A DNA stretch of 64,000 nt from Cytidiella melzeri. Its lineage: Eukaryota > Basidiomycota > Agaricomycetes > Polyporales > Irpicaceae. The position numbers were made by a program, and so were the translations under genes. Shown here in pieces: positions 1-11,098 of the stretch (position 1 is the stretch's first letter; every line of letters starts with the position of its first letter). The notes below the pieces were generated by a model. That model was not told where the DNA came from, did not search any database, and was given only the letters and a program-made list of their open reading frames with translations. The stretch is from the NCBI GenBank assembly GCA_022592445.1, contig JABYQR010000001.1:62001-126000 (forward strand), read 5' to 3'.

Positions 1-1030
1 TGAGCATTGCGTTCGTCAAGAAATACATTCAATACGCGAAGAGCAAGCCTGCCCCGGTTTTGACGAAGGGAGCTGCAGATTATATCGTCAACGTGTATGC
101 GACGCTGCGCAATGAACAGGCTGAAGGGAACCAGAAGCGTGTATGTATGCAGAAGCTGCGCTGTTTGGCACGTTCTCATGCAGACTTTTTACAGACATCG
201 CCACTGACTGCGCGTACACTGGAGACACTTATTCGTCTCGCAACCGCACACGCGAAAGCCAGGCTCTCCTCGCAGGTCACGGAGTCTGACGCGATGGAAG
301 CTGAGGCCATCTTACGATTCGCACTGTACAAAGAAGTCCTCAAGCGCCAACGCAGGAAGAAGCGTAAGCTGAACGCGGGAGGTGCGTCAGGTGCACGCGC
401 CGGTGACGATAGCGAAGAAGACAGTGAGGAAGACGAAGACGAGGAAGAGCAGCAGCCTGTTCGCATGAAATCGCCCCAAGTACAACAAAAACAAGCAGAG
501 CCACATAGACCCGTAGACAGGGCCCCTCAACACGACCCTGCGTGGGGCGTTGCCGACCAGGATATCGAATTAAATAACGGTGCACACTCTGCGCCGGTGC
601 CCGCTGGCCCGACCGAAGACGGCGGCATAAGTCCAGAACGGTGAGTACCGCGCGTTTCGATCTTGACTGGGCTTCCAAGCCAAGCAGCGGGAGCGGTCAT
701 TCCCCCCGCGGATTTTGATCTTCGTCCAGAGATTGGGTATTTATGGTCCTTGGGTCCATGTGCTCATGATCGCGATATTTTTTCTGATTTTGTCTGACGA
801 ATTTTTGGGACTGATCGCTCCACAGGTTGAAGATGTTCCGCGACCGCCTAGCAAAACTGTTCACTACGGTGGATGAAGACCAGCTTTACTTCAACCAAAT
901 GTTGGAGAGCATCAACGAAGGATTGGGTAACGATGCTCTGTTCGGCAGCGCGGAAGCAGCCGCTGCATGCCAAGTCATGAGTGACGACAACGAGCTCATG
1001 GTCAGCGACGGAATTGTTTATAGGATCTGA
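1..1030 (+). CDS. MCM3: DNA replication licensing factor MCM3, C-terminal part (5' end outside window)
   Basis: This is the C-terminal 280 residues of MCM3, a subunit of the MCM2-7 replicative helicase loaded at origins in G1. The reading frame is already open at base 3. The first exon runs to 640 and the last from 826 to 1030, joined through a GT..AG intron at 641-825. The segment LTARTLETLIRLATAHAKAR followed by ILRFALYKEV is the MCM3 end of the AAA+ domain, including the arginine-rich sensor-2 region. A basic stretch (QRRKKRKL) and a long acidic run (about residues 120-135 of the visible part, DSEEDSEEDEDEEE) follow, as in other MCM3 linkers. The final exon (MFRDRLAKLFTTVDEDQLYF) is the conserved MCM3 C-terminal winged-helix region. 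The Walker A/B motifs lie upstream of the window. It converges on the RINT1-like gene with 137 bp between the stop codons. Confidence 0.93.
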
Positions 1031-1167
1031 TTATCTGTACTTTCATTTTGTTTTCCAGCCGGTGTTTTCGCCTCCTCGTTGCTATTCTGCTGTGTCGTAT
1101 CTTTTATCTCTAGGCCCAATGTGATACCAACAATTGATTATCATACTACCTCTGTTACAGTGCACGA

Positions 1168-4100
1168 TTACCTGTTGCAATCTGCCCTTGTTCTGATGAC
1201 CCGGGACACATCTTCTCTACTCAGCTCAGCTAAACCTACGACATCCACCATAACCGCTTCCCAATCACCATCACTGCCGGTACCGAGTGTCGCATCCACA
1301 ATCTTCATCCAGGCCTCGCCTTGGGCGCCAATGATTCTCCCTGCTTGCAATAGCGACCGCCAAGGTGCTTCAGCTCTAACAGATGCTTTGGCCAGGGCGT
1401 GACGGCACGTTTCCACCCACAGCTCGCATTCAGCGAGTATGGTCCTACCCTCGTGTGGTGTAACCCTTGCCCGCCCCCGGTACATGATTGCTCTTTGTGA
1501 AACGTGAAGTGCCAAGTGCGAGGCGATGCGCCGGTAGAGCGTTGTCGCGGTCATCTGTGGCACGGTCGCCTGGAGATAGGTGAGATGCGTGGACAACAGC
1601 GAAATCGGGCCTAGCAGTGAGGTGGGCAGGGCTATGTCATCTGTTTCAGATGGATTGGCGGATGTGGTTTGGCTGAAGATCAAATTAATCAGAAAACGCA
1701 GACATGATATGTCGCAAAGGACATACGACAATCCGCCACTCGAAAAGTGTGCTTTGAGTCCGGCTTCGACTTCGCCGGTGACGGTGTGGACGATGAGATC
1801 TTCCGCACGAATCACCAATTTGTTGTATTGGACGACTAACTCTTCAAAGATAGTTCCTTCAGGAACATCCTCATCGCTACCTTTAGGATCTGGTAATGAC
1901 GGTGCTGCGACCGCGCGTGACCTAAGATTGGCCTTGCGGTTTATCTCCGCCCAGAGCTCTAGGAAGAACTGAACGAAGCTAATATGAGATCGCAAGACAG
2001 ACGAGTGCCTGCCTCATGCAAAGACCTACCAAATCTTCTCCCCAAGCCTCCATCGCTGCTGCGGCGTATTTGGCACTCACCAGAGCCTTGCACAGCCTCT
2101 GCACACCTTCAACTCCTGTTGTCAGACTTTTTGAGTCCTTCGTGCGACCAGTTTCTGCGCCCAGTGAGCCGGGGACAGCTCGCATAAAGGACGACGATAA
2201 GGTCTCGAACGCATCGAGTGAGGACGATATACGCGCGTGATATGATTCTAATAGTGGTAGTTGGACGGTGATCATGAATCGCGTGCGTTGCACGAACTGA
2301 GGCAGAAGTAAATATCGGTCTATGAGAAGCGACGTTAGCTATCGTTGTTTCTATGGGTCAGGAAACGATCGACTCACCAGTCACTTGCTCTACAAGTGCC
2401 TTGACCCGTCGGGCAGAGTTTGTGGGCTTCAATTCTCTATCAATAACATTCTCTTCGTCTTTGATGTTCTCATCGGCTACGAGCCATGCGTCGTTTGCAC
2501 TGATGATGCCCATGTACTGGTCCATGGCAACTGAATATTCCCAAACAGTCAGCGCATAAAGACCTGTTTGACCGGTGTAGGATACTCACAAACTCTCTCT
2601 CCTTCCATCCATGCCTCAAACCACTCTTTCTTACCCAAGATTACCTCACTAATCCCCTCCCACTTCGGGCTCTCTTGGCTTGTTTTATCCCGTGACTGTG
2701 CGGCAGCAGCACTTGTACCACCTAAGTCGAAGCCTTCTTCCATCAAAGAGCTATCGAATGCAAGCGCCTGATAGATCGTGTGGGCAAGAATGGGAGGGTG
2801 GGAAGTTAATGTGGGGACTGTGCGTCGGAGTTTTCTTGATAGAAGTGGGAGAAGCAGGAGGGTAAACTCGCGCTACACGAAAGGCCAATTTTGATCAACA
2901 CAGACCGTACAGCCAGAAACGCACTTAGCTCACCCAGGCAACGATGCGTCGATATTCAGTGGAAGAGAGCAGGGGCTGGATGACGTTGTCCATGAATGGC
3001 CGTTGCTCATGCGCAATATTGAGGATGTGCGTAAAGTACCATTCCGGCTACGGCACTTGGTTCAACTTTGTAGCACCTGCAATCAAGTCCTGGGCCATAC
3101 CTTATCAAGGCGATTAGTCTGCCTTGCTCCCTCGAAATGATACTTGAACCTCAGCGACACAGGTTCCACAAGAGTCTCTATCGGATAGAGTCCGTCTCGC
3201 TCACTCCGCTCTTGAGGTTCTGTGCGCAGCTGCGTCCCCCTGTGCTTATGTTAGGCGACTGTCATTCGAGATTTGGAAATCAGCTTACAAGCTCTGAAGT
3301 TTAAGGAGATCCTGGAAAGCAACTTCAAATGCTTTTCTGTCCTCAGGGGAAGCCGTGACGTAGTCTACGGGCATTGGCCATTGCAACTTTTCCGCAGCCG
3401 TGAGCAGGGTTCTGACGCAACGTTATGAGTATGTGCAACCACAAAGCTTGGAGCGTACACATACCCGGAGAAGACAGCTTTTATCTCATTCCAAGTACGA
3501 TTTTGCACACTTGCGAGGAATGTAACAACATGTAAAGTTTGCTGCCCCGCTGCGTCCTCGATAGATGTGCACGCCTGCTTCACGGACAATACGAATTGTT
3601 GCAGCTCTTTGTATTTCAGAACGCAGTCCAACGGGGAGAGTGATGCTTTCGCCTGAGTGACAGCGCCTTCGCTGCTTGACATGTCAGTTCTCACTCTGTG
3701 GTGTATAGACCTGAAGACAAGCCTGATTCGTAAAGCATGCTCGACTACGTGAACATAGCCCTTGACGCTCTGTAGTTCCTTCAGACGTCGGTGTAGGGTT
3801 TCTATGTCCTCCAAAAGCGTTGGCTTCTCATCTGGTCCCCGCAGCGAGGAGACAAGTTGCTGTGACAAGAACGTCAACTCGTCTGTAATGGAGTGTCTCA
3901 GCAACGAGAGTTCTTGTGCTGTGTACAGATGCTCCTCTACAGACTTGCGCGATCGCGCTACAACGTCAGTTACTTCTGCTTGTGACTGCGCGAACTGAGC
4001 TATGGCAATTACATGTCAAGAGAGGTGTGTGCTTAGTGAGGCTGCTATTGACGCACCGTGTCCTTCAGCTCATGGTAGCGCAAGCTAGAGCTATCCACCG

Positions 4101-4233
4101 TGTTTTGAAAGTCTTGTGCATCCTCCAGGTCCTGTAAGGAACGGATTGTAGCATTCAAGTGGTCTTGCGTCCGTTTGTGAGCGTCGTCGATGCTGGAAGG
4201 GCGAAGAAGCATTCGAATCTGTGCGGAAGCCAT
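1168..4233 (-). CDS. RINT1: RINT1/Tip20-family vesicle-tethering protein
   Basis: Subunit of the Dsl1/NRZ tethering complex, which captures COPI vesicles at the endoplasmic reticulum. The start is set at the ATG ending at 4233 (MASAQIRMLLRPSS), followed by an N-terminal coiled-coil region (LHRRLKELQSVKGYVHVVEH, in the exon near 3700-3800). Hand splicing gives the family's hallmark run in order: WPMPVDYV with FQDLLKLQ (near 3290-3400), PVSLRFKYHFEGARQTNRLDKP (near 3100-3200), PEWYFTHILNIAHEQRPFM (near 3000-3060) and FAMDQYMGIISANDAWLVAD (near 2450-2540). The C-terminal part, encoded below 1995, ends LAELSREDVSRVIRTRADCNR. At least six short introns interrupt it. Residues LRFxYHFEG..TNRLDKPEWYFTHIL are diagnostic for RINT1/TIP20 and are not found in the other Dsl1 subunits. 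The exact borders of the exons between 2290 and 3300 are approximate. Confidence 0.85.
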
Positions 4234-4999
4234 TGCTGGAACTCGCAATGCGGCGTTGAGTCGTGAGAGTGGCCGACACACGCTGCCGCTGCCGTTGCGT
4301 CTGGCGAGGGATGAGGTCTGAGGTCCGCCTGCCCGCCGTCTGACGTTGGCTATCACGTGCCGCGCTCAATTTATCTGCGCGTCGCCGCCTTGAAACGTTG
4401 AGTAACAAAACATGATGCTCAGACCTACAGTAAACTTTACTCTGACCTTCACCTCGACCTCGTTTAGCACACTTCTCCCTCTGACGTTCACACTTGTACG
4501 TCCTTGCACATGCACAGGGAATGGACATCCTCTCTCGTAGACTATACAATGGCGGCTTCAACCATCTCAGACGGCGAACAGGCTCACTCATACTTCGCGT
4601 TCCTCGTCCACTTACCCAGCTACAAACCCTCACAAGGCTTATTACCACGTCCCAGCAAACTCCCCTCGTGAACGCAAATGTATGTGTCCTCTATCTGGCA
4701 TCCACAATCACACGGGCCTATCCTTTCTTCCATGAACCCCATGCTCGTAGAGCACCGCGTGTATTTTTCATATACAGTGGTATCTCATGCCCGTGTTTTC
4801 AACGACGGTCTATGCCTATGTAGTTTGTCACGCAATATTTCGCCATCTGGCCCCTCTGTGCCTCTTGTCAGTGACGTACCCTGATAGCCTGTCTTAGAAA
4901 ACTATAGAAGAGGCGCATAGTCACAGTCAGTGCACTGGCATACACACCTACCTCAACACCCATCGCACACTGAGCTCGAGTGCTCTAACAGCTACCAGC
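4234..4999. promoter_or_regulatory. Divergent intergenic region between RINT1-like and carbonic anhydrase genes
   Basis: These 766 bp lie between the start codons of two head-to-head genes and should hold both promoters and 5'UTRs. I see pyrimidine-rich and CA-rich stretches (for example cacacacctacctcaacac near 4943) but no clear TATA box. Open frames here have no family signature and none is supported as a gene. Confidence 0.5.
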
Positions 5000-5726
5000 A
5001 TGCCGGCACATGAAGACTTCCTTGCCAAGAATGCTCCCTATGTGGAGAGCTTTGGCGAGAAAGGTGCATTGCCCTTGCTCCCAGCAAAGAAACTGGCTAT
5101 TGGTGAGTTTAGATCTTACTCGCTGATTCAGGAACGGAAGCTCACCGATGCACCTCAGTGACATGCATGGACGCACGTCTGAAGTACGTACTCGCCCTCA
5201 TTTCAAGTTCGTGGCCGACTTAACACATCGAATAGCGTGTACGCCGAGCTTGGGATCAATGAGGGTGACGCGCACATCATTCGCAACGCCGGCGGCAGCG
5301 CGTGCGTTTTTTGCGCTTCACTTTGTGCAGAAGGATCCTGATGTCATGTGCTCCCCCAGCAAAGATGCCCTTCGTTCCATTATCATCTCCCAACGTCTCC
5401 TTGGCACGCGTGAAATCGCCGTATTCCACCACACGGACTGCGGCATGCTGACTTTCACGACTCCTCAGCTACGCGATATCGTCAAGTCGTCCACCGACGA
5501 TCTCTCTGTCGCCCAGGCCGTCGATAACATCGACTTCTTGGAGTTTCCAGAGCTACACCAAAGTGTCAAGGATGACGTGAAGTATCTGAAAGAAAACCCT
5601 ATCATCCTCCCTGAGACTGAAATCACCGGCTGGGTCTACGACGTTGGTACCGGCAAGGTAATGTGTTTGTAGAATTGCATGTTAGTACATTGCTGATTAT
5701 GTGCACAGATTACTCAGGTTGTGTAG
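5000..5726 (+). CDS. Beta-class carbonic anhydrase
   Basis: Zinc enzyme interconverting CO2 and bicarbonate. Hand splicing of five exons (5000-5102, 5159-5183, 5236-5301, 5360-5657, 5709-5726) gives 169 residues from MPAHEDFLAK to ITQVV. The beta-class zinc site is visible: TCMDAR (Cys and the Asp-Arg dyad, residues about 36-41) and HHTDCG (His and Cys ligands, about residues 95-100). Between them are the conserved RNAGG loop and RSIIISQRLLGT helix, and near the C-terminus GWVYDVGTGK. Exon 2 is only 25 nt yet carries the first metal ligand, so a missed exon would make the gene look inactive. The short length fits compact cytosolic-type fungal enzymes. No targeting peptide is obvious. Confidence 0.93.
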
Positions 5727-6002
5727 CTAGCTTCTCCGCGCTTTGGATAGGTAGAAAGTTCACTAATTTACTTGTTCTATACATGTGTTTTGTGTAAGTT
5801 TCTTGAAGTAGGAATTTCTGGGCTTGGTGAACTCATCAAAATGAAGACGCTGAATGACGCGACGCGACGCGTAGTAGACGCCTTTAAAGGAAAACTGCTT
5901 TTGAGTTCCAATATTGATAATACTCTGCCATCTCATCTCCGGCTGCCCACACCCATCTGTCGTACAAGCAGCACCCTTCCACAACAAGGTCTTACACACA
6001 GC

Positions 6003-7097
6003 ATGTCTGCAGCTCAAACTGACATCGCTGTCGAACAAGCGCATGAACAGTCTGCAGGAGGCACAGAGACGCCACGACATCGCGCACTTCCAGGATCGTC
6101 ACTAGATGAGATCCTAGCAGCATCGGACAAACCACTGGTTGCTGTTGATCTAGACGATGTGCTGAGCCAGACGAACTCCTCCGTTCTGCAATGTAAGTTG
6201 TGCTAGGCACATTCTCGCTATCATGCGATATTGACTGCTAGGAGGGCACAATACTGCGTATGGTACCAACCTAGACCCATCGTCGATATATTGTGAGTTC
6301 TGCGCGTATGATTGTTTTGGAAGTCTAAGCTGACAGAATATGTTCGACTGTTGCGCAGACTATTATTATTGGAAGGTTCGAGCAGATCTGCCGTTGCTAG
6401 AGTCATTCTCAAGATTGAGACACAGAACCCCGGATGGGGAACGCCAGAAGAAACCTTCCGCAAGGTCGAAGAGTACTACGCCACAGATAGTCTCGAAAAA
6501 GCCCTCCCGATACCTGGCGCCCTTGAGGGCCTTGCAAAGCTCAAGGAACTAGGGTATCGGCTAGTGATCGTGACGGCTAGACAACGTCGCGAGCTGCACA
6601 GAAGCGCACGTTGGGTGGAGACTCATTATCCCAACATCTTTGACGACATGATTTGCACTGGACAGTCACAGGAAACATTGGGAGATGCTAATCAATTCGT
6701 CACAAAGCTCTCCAAGGCCGATGTGAGTTCCACTCGAGACTCTCTTTCCAAATCGCCGCTGAACACGGTTACTGCACTGTAGATATGCGCCAAATTAGGA
6801 GCGAAATTTCTGGTTGACGACTCGTTAGAAAACTCGCTCAAGTGTGCAACCCATTCCACGCCCACACCCGTGCTTTTGTTTGGCAAGAACGAGTGGAATC
6901 AGAGATTGTCAAAATACAGTAATATCAAGGAGGAACTAAGCTTTGAGCAGAGATTGGCGAAGGAGGGTGGTAGGGAGTTTTGGAAAGACGAGAACGTAGT
7001 GATTCCACAGGATATACCATTGACGAGGGTAGATGACTGGGCGGGAGTGTTACGCTGGGTTGAAGAGCAGCGTAGTCTAGGGAAGTTCAAGTTGTAG
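6003..7097 (+). CDS. HAD-fold hydrolase-like protein (5'-nucleotidase, C-type-like)
   Basis: Predicted phosphohydrolase of the haloacid-dehalogenase fold. The first HAD motif is VAVDLDDVLSQTN (Asp nucleophile and Asp two residues later). The second is the VIVTAR strand (Thr) after the loop IPGALEGLAKLKELGY, and the acidic third motif is FLVDDSLENSLKC. Introns at about 6188-6240, 6292-6358, 6379-6432 and 6724-6783 join WHNTAYGTNLDPSSIYYYYWK to NPGWGTPEETFRKV and KAD to ICAKLGAKFLVDDS. The start at 6003 (MSAAQTDIA) is the likeliest; an in-frame ATG at 5841 would add 54 residues without a recognisable motif. The C-terminal IPLTRVDDWAGVLRWVEEQ is a regular tail of this fungal group. The substrate cannot be told from the sequence. 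Confidence 0.75.
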
Positions 7098-7181
7098 CGT
7101 GGTTTGAAGTCGCGTGTAACAAGTAAACTTCGTCGAGAAGGCTGACCACTATATAAATTTCATAAACCCAGCCGATGGTAT

Positions 7182-7260
7182 GGCGCTATAGTGTAGTGGT
7201 TATCACTTGGGATTCTGATTATGATTTCCCAAAACCCAGGTTCGAGCCCTGGTAGCGCCT
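7182..7260 (+). tRNA. tRNA-Gln (anticodon CTG) with a 7-nt intron
   Basis: A full cloverleaf can be drawn. The acceptor stem GGCGCTA (7182-7188) pairs with TAGCGCC (7253-7259), with T as discriminator. The D-arm region TATAGTGTAGTGGTTATCAC is typical of eukaryotic tRNA-Gln. The anticodon stem TGGGA (7208-7212) pairs with TCCCA (7227-7231), and the T-arm CCAGGTTCGAGCCCTGG is perfect. The anticodon CTG is at 7215-7217. The loop is seven bases too long, which fits an intron of about 7 nt (7219-7225) directly after position 37, the canonical eukaryotic site. Removing it leaves 72 nt, the normal size. A T-rich run follows at about 7275-7295 and may terminate RNA polymerase III. Confidence 0.9.
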
Positions 7261-7428
7261 TCGGAACTTCTCAGATCTGTTCTTCTTTTGATTTTGCACA
7301 TGTTTCATGTTATGGATGAATGGTTCATGAATAGACTATGGAGGAAACATATGATTTCTCTACGTTTCTCTTACAAAAAGGAATATTTGTCCGGGAACAT
7401 ATCAAATCACACATTTGAGCTGTTTAGG

Positions 7429-8667
7429 CTATTGTGGCGCTACACCTCCTCCAAATTGCGATGCTCTGAGGAGACCGACATGTTGAGTTCGGTGGAAGTG
7501 ATGAAAAAAGTTGTACTCACATGTTTCGTAATGCAGGATCTGACATGAGGTCGGCCATGGAAGGCATGCCACCACCCGACTGCACTCGGTTCATCTAGCA
7601 TTATATGTTAGTCCAATTACGTAGTCGTTCTTGTTGATTATGCAAAACTCACCATGTTTGCCAATGCAGGGTTCGACATAAGGCGTTCCAGTCCACCATT
7701 CGCCATCATTTGCTGCGCCATCTGCATAATGGCGGGGTTATTCATCATGCTTGCGAGGTCCGGTCCTCCGCCTGCACCACCTCCACCTAATCCTCTAAGC
7801 AAGTCTGCCATACCACCCAATCCCGCTCCTGTACCACCAGCCGCCGTCGCAGAGCCGACATCGGGAGCATCATCATTGGCGTCCTCATCTTCCTGAGGGA
7901 TACGCGCTTGTGCGCTCTGAAGGCCCGTCTTGAGGTTAGCGTTGGTTGGATCAATATCGAGGCCTCTCTGGAAAGCGTCCGCAGCTGCTTTGAAGTCGTT
8001 CGAGCAGTAATGTGCGTGACTGTAAGACACCTATTAGAATGGACACCTGCCCCACAGAAGATGACAGACACTTGCCCTAGACGGTGGTACGCACGTACAA
8101 ACCCAGGGTCAATCTGAATCGCGGTCTCCGCATCAGCGACGGCAGAAGCATGATCATTTTTACTGGAATGGGCGGCGGCCCTGTTTGAGTAATAGACTGC
8201 GTTTGTAGGATCGAGTGCGATGGCCTTTGTATACGACTGGATGGCGGCATCGTACTGCTTGCCTGACATCTCCGCATTGCCCGCAGCTTTCAGCTTCTCT
8301 GCAGCAGCTTTATCTGCTTCTGACGGTCCTTGCGGTTGCGATGTTGGTGCAGATGAAGAAGAAGGAGCCGCAGCAGGAGGATCGTGCTTATTGTAAGTCT
8401 TCAAAAAGACATCGAATATAGATGGAAGAGTAAAGGGCTTGACGGAGAGCGATCCGCGCTGCGTCTCATCCGACGGGTCGACTCCGAATGCTTCACCTAT
8501 GCATTGGACTGAGAAGGATGTTAATCAGACTGGCGGTTGATGAGACGAGGAAATTCTAGCGTACTGGCAACCTCAAGACTCTCGTGGTCGTCCTGCTTCA
8601 CAGTCCCGTCCTTAATGGACTGGTTGAGGAAGTCTATGATCGACAAGACCAGGCGTTGTTGAGCCAT
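7429..8667 (-). CDS. SGT2: Small glutamine-rich TPR co-chaperone SGT2
   Basis: Co-chaperone of the GET pathway that captures tail-anchored membrane proteins in the cytosol and passes them to Get3. From the ATG at 8667 the N-terminal dimerisation domain reads MAQQRLVLSIIDFLNQSI and DHESLEVA. After a Pro/Ser/Ala linker come three TPR units: AEKLKAAGNAEMSGKQYDAA, NAVYYSNRAAAHSSKNDHAS and the pair around FKAAADAFQRGLDIDPTNAN. The C-terminal part is Gly-rich (LGGGGAGGGPD) with Met/Asn/Gln-rich repeats (MNNPAIMQMAQQMM, MSNPALANM, MSDPALRN), the substrate-binding region. The last exon was found by splicing past 7540 to the stop at 7429 (ASQFGGGVAPQ). It shares a 287-bp upstream region with PRP19. 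Confidence 0.92.
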
Positions 8668-8954
8668 AGTAAGCTGAAGGGATGCGGTGGTTGAGTAGAC
8701 GGAATGGCAGCTGAGAGCCTGAGACCGCAGTACTTACGATGGCGGGTACTACGACTACTAGAAGATCCTGGAAGGCGCAGGCACTGCAATCCAAATACTA
8801 TTAGGCGTCTCTCAATTGTAGATCTGTAAGTAGCTTTCCTTAACTCCCACGGTAACAAATGTTGCTCTGAACGCAAAGCCGCCCGCTCTGACCTAGACCA
8901 CCACCTACCTCAACCAAAGGTTCATAACCTCCTTAGAGGCACCTGCACAACAGA

Positions 8955-10596
8955 ATGTTCTTCTGCTCGATTTCAGGTGAACCCCCACAGGACCCTGTCG
9001 TATCCCACAAGTCCGGTCACGTCTACGAACGTCGTCTTATTCTCAAGTACATTACTGAAAATGGCACGGATCCCATCACTGGTGACAAGTTGGAGGAGTC
9101 GGACTTGATTGCAGTCAAAGCCAGTACGTACACTCACGAGCTCTTCTTGATTCACGAAGCTGCTCGTTACTCACGGCGTTGTTCTGCAGGCCCCAAGACG
9201 GCCGCTCCACGTCCTCCATCCGCGTCCTCCATCCCTGCTTTATTGCAGACCTTGCAAAATGAATGGGATGCTGCAATGCTCGAGGTATTCGCGCTCAAAC
9301 AACAAAACAACTCGTTGAAGCAGGAGCTCAGTGTCTCCCTATACACCCAAGATGCCGCTACACGTGTTGTTGCTCGTCTTATTCGCGAGCGTGACGCGGC
9401 GCGAGAGTCAGTATTCCGCTCTGCTGTCACCGTCGAACTAGCTAACAAGGCGTTCTTTCGCGTCAATTGTTAACAGGGCACTCGCCAGTGTATCTGCTAC
9501 TATGGGAGTGGCTCGGACCAACGGTGATGTTGAGATGGCCGAAGCAGCGGATGCTGGTGGTCTTCCAGAGAATATCCTTAGCCAAATCGACGAGACGCAC
9601 AAGACCCTTTCGGCTGCTCGTAAAAAACGCAAGGCTCCTGCGGGTTATGTCAAACAGGACGAGGTCAAGACCTTCACGCCGAAGCACACAGTGCCATCCT
9701 TGCATGCATCATCGCCTTCTGGTGTCACAGCTCTTGCGGTCTCTCACACGAACCCTTCGCAGTTCCTCACGGGTGGCAACGACAAGATTGTTCAGCTATA
9801 TGACAGGTCTACCGACAAGGTTGTGGTTTCACTGAAGGGCCATACCAAGAAAATCAACCACGTTGCTTTCAGAGAGCACACCGGGGAGCCTACACTTCTT
9901 CTCTCAGGCGGCGCTGACAAGATTGCGAAGGCATGGTCGCACGACGAGGCGTCTGGCGAATACATTCCCAAAGGCACAATTCGCACGCACAAGGGCGAGA
10001 TTACCGGTCTCGTAGTCCACCCCACGTCCACCGTCCTTGCTCTCAGCTCTACTGACCGTACATACTCGCTGCACGACCTCAACACCTTCGACCAGGTGTA
10101 TCGCTCACCAGAGTCCGACGAATCCTTCACGTCCCTCGCTGTACATCCGGATGGTACACTCCTCGCCGTCGGTAGTCCCGCATCCACTATACAAATTTTT
10201 GACGTGCGTTCTGGGGCTGTCGCAGCGTCACTCACCCCTCCGTCCGGGGTACCATTCACGGTGAACACCATCAGCTTTTCCGAGAATGGTTACCACCTCC
10301 TGGCACCAGACTCTCTGTCTTCTGTCGCGATCTGGGATTTGCGCAAGCCCAAGTTGGCGCACTCCATCAACCTGGGCGATGCCTTCAAGACGCACAAGGT
10401 TGTTTACGACTACAGCGCAACGCTCTTGGGCGTCGCAGGCAGCGAGGGCGTTCGCGTCTTTGCCCACAAGACCTGGGAGGAGTTAGTCCGATTCGAGGAA
10501 GCCGGTGAAGTCGTCGACCTCGCGTTTGGCGCGGATGGGAAGGAGATTTGGGGGGTGAGCGGTAGAGATGTTCGTATCTGGGGATTACCCGCATAA
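8955..10596 (+). CDS. PRP19: Pre-mRNA-processing factor 19 (U-box ubiquitin ligase, WD40)
   Basis: Core subunit of the NineTeen spliceosome complex and an E3 ubiquitin ligase. The first 60 residues are the U-box: MFFCSISGEPPQDPVVSHKS followed by GHVYERRLILKYI and DPITGDKL. After an intron at about 9122-9189 (joining KAS to PKTAAPRPPSASSIPALLQT) comes the tetramerising coiled coil (LQNEWDAAMLEVFALKQQNN). A second intron near 9409-9475 leads to a linker and a seven-bladed WD40 domain from about residue 180 to the end (repeats such as FLTGGNDKIVQLYDR, LLSGGADKIAKAWS, DVRIWGL). The length of about 500 residues is normal. Its start is 287 bp from the divergent SGT2 start. Confidence 0.95.
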
Positions 10597-11098
10597 CTTG
10601 TTCAGTACGCTTCCTCCTTGTTCTGCTGTATCTCTGTTCGCCTCGCTTTCTTGTACGTTACCCAAGCGATGATACATCTGTTGCCTCAGTGACCGTAATT
10701 GTTGACGTGTTTGTGTTGTAAAGTGGGGGCGATAGTATGCGAGCTTTCCACCTCTACCTTAGAAATGGTTACTGGCTAACGAGACCGCTGAAGTAGATTC
10801 GAGGCTGATGCTGAGCGCTGATGCATCGCATGGTCGCCCGCTCGAGACGGCTAGTAGGAGTAGTATTCTTCGAGGACACAGGTCATCATCCATCTTTCAA
10901 TTTCATGATGACTTGTATTGGTGTGGGGCGAGCACTAGGCTATAGATTACACATAACATATCACAATGCAAGAGCTGATTTCCTGCAGACAGCGAGAACA
11001 AAAGAAGAACAATGATACAATGCGAAGGGCGCGTATAATGTGCATGCGTGAGTCGAAAGGAAGGGGGGTTCATCGCAGACAGTGGCTTGAGCACTTCA
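10597..11098. other. Convergent intergenic region, no gene seen
   Basis: These 502 bp lie between the stop codons of PRP19 and the oligopeptide transporter and should hold both 3'UTRs. Short open frames occur on both strands, but none shows a motif or plausible splicing. Confidence 0.6.

Noticed and set aside
4091..4648. 185-codon minus-strand frame over the start of the RINT1-like gene
   Set aside because: Overlaps the first coding exon in another frame; Arg/Ser-rich with no family signature, while the RINT1 frame splices into a conserved protein.
5841..6002. Upstream ATG of the HAD-fold gene (MKTLNDATRR)
   Set aside because: Adds 54 residues without motif; the ATG at 6003 is nearer the conserved domain. 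Not excluded, only less likely.
7215..7225. Other anticodons for the tRNA (TTA, ATG within the enlarged loop)
   Set aside because: The bases surrounding CTG and all identity positions match tRNA-Gln; other choices break the anticodon loop.
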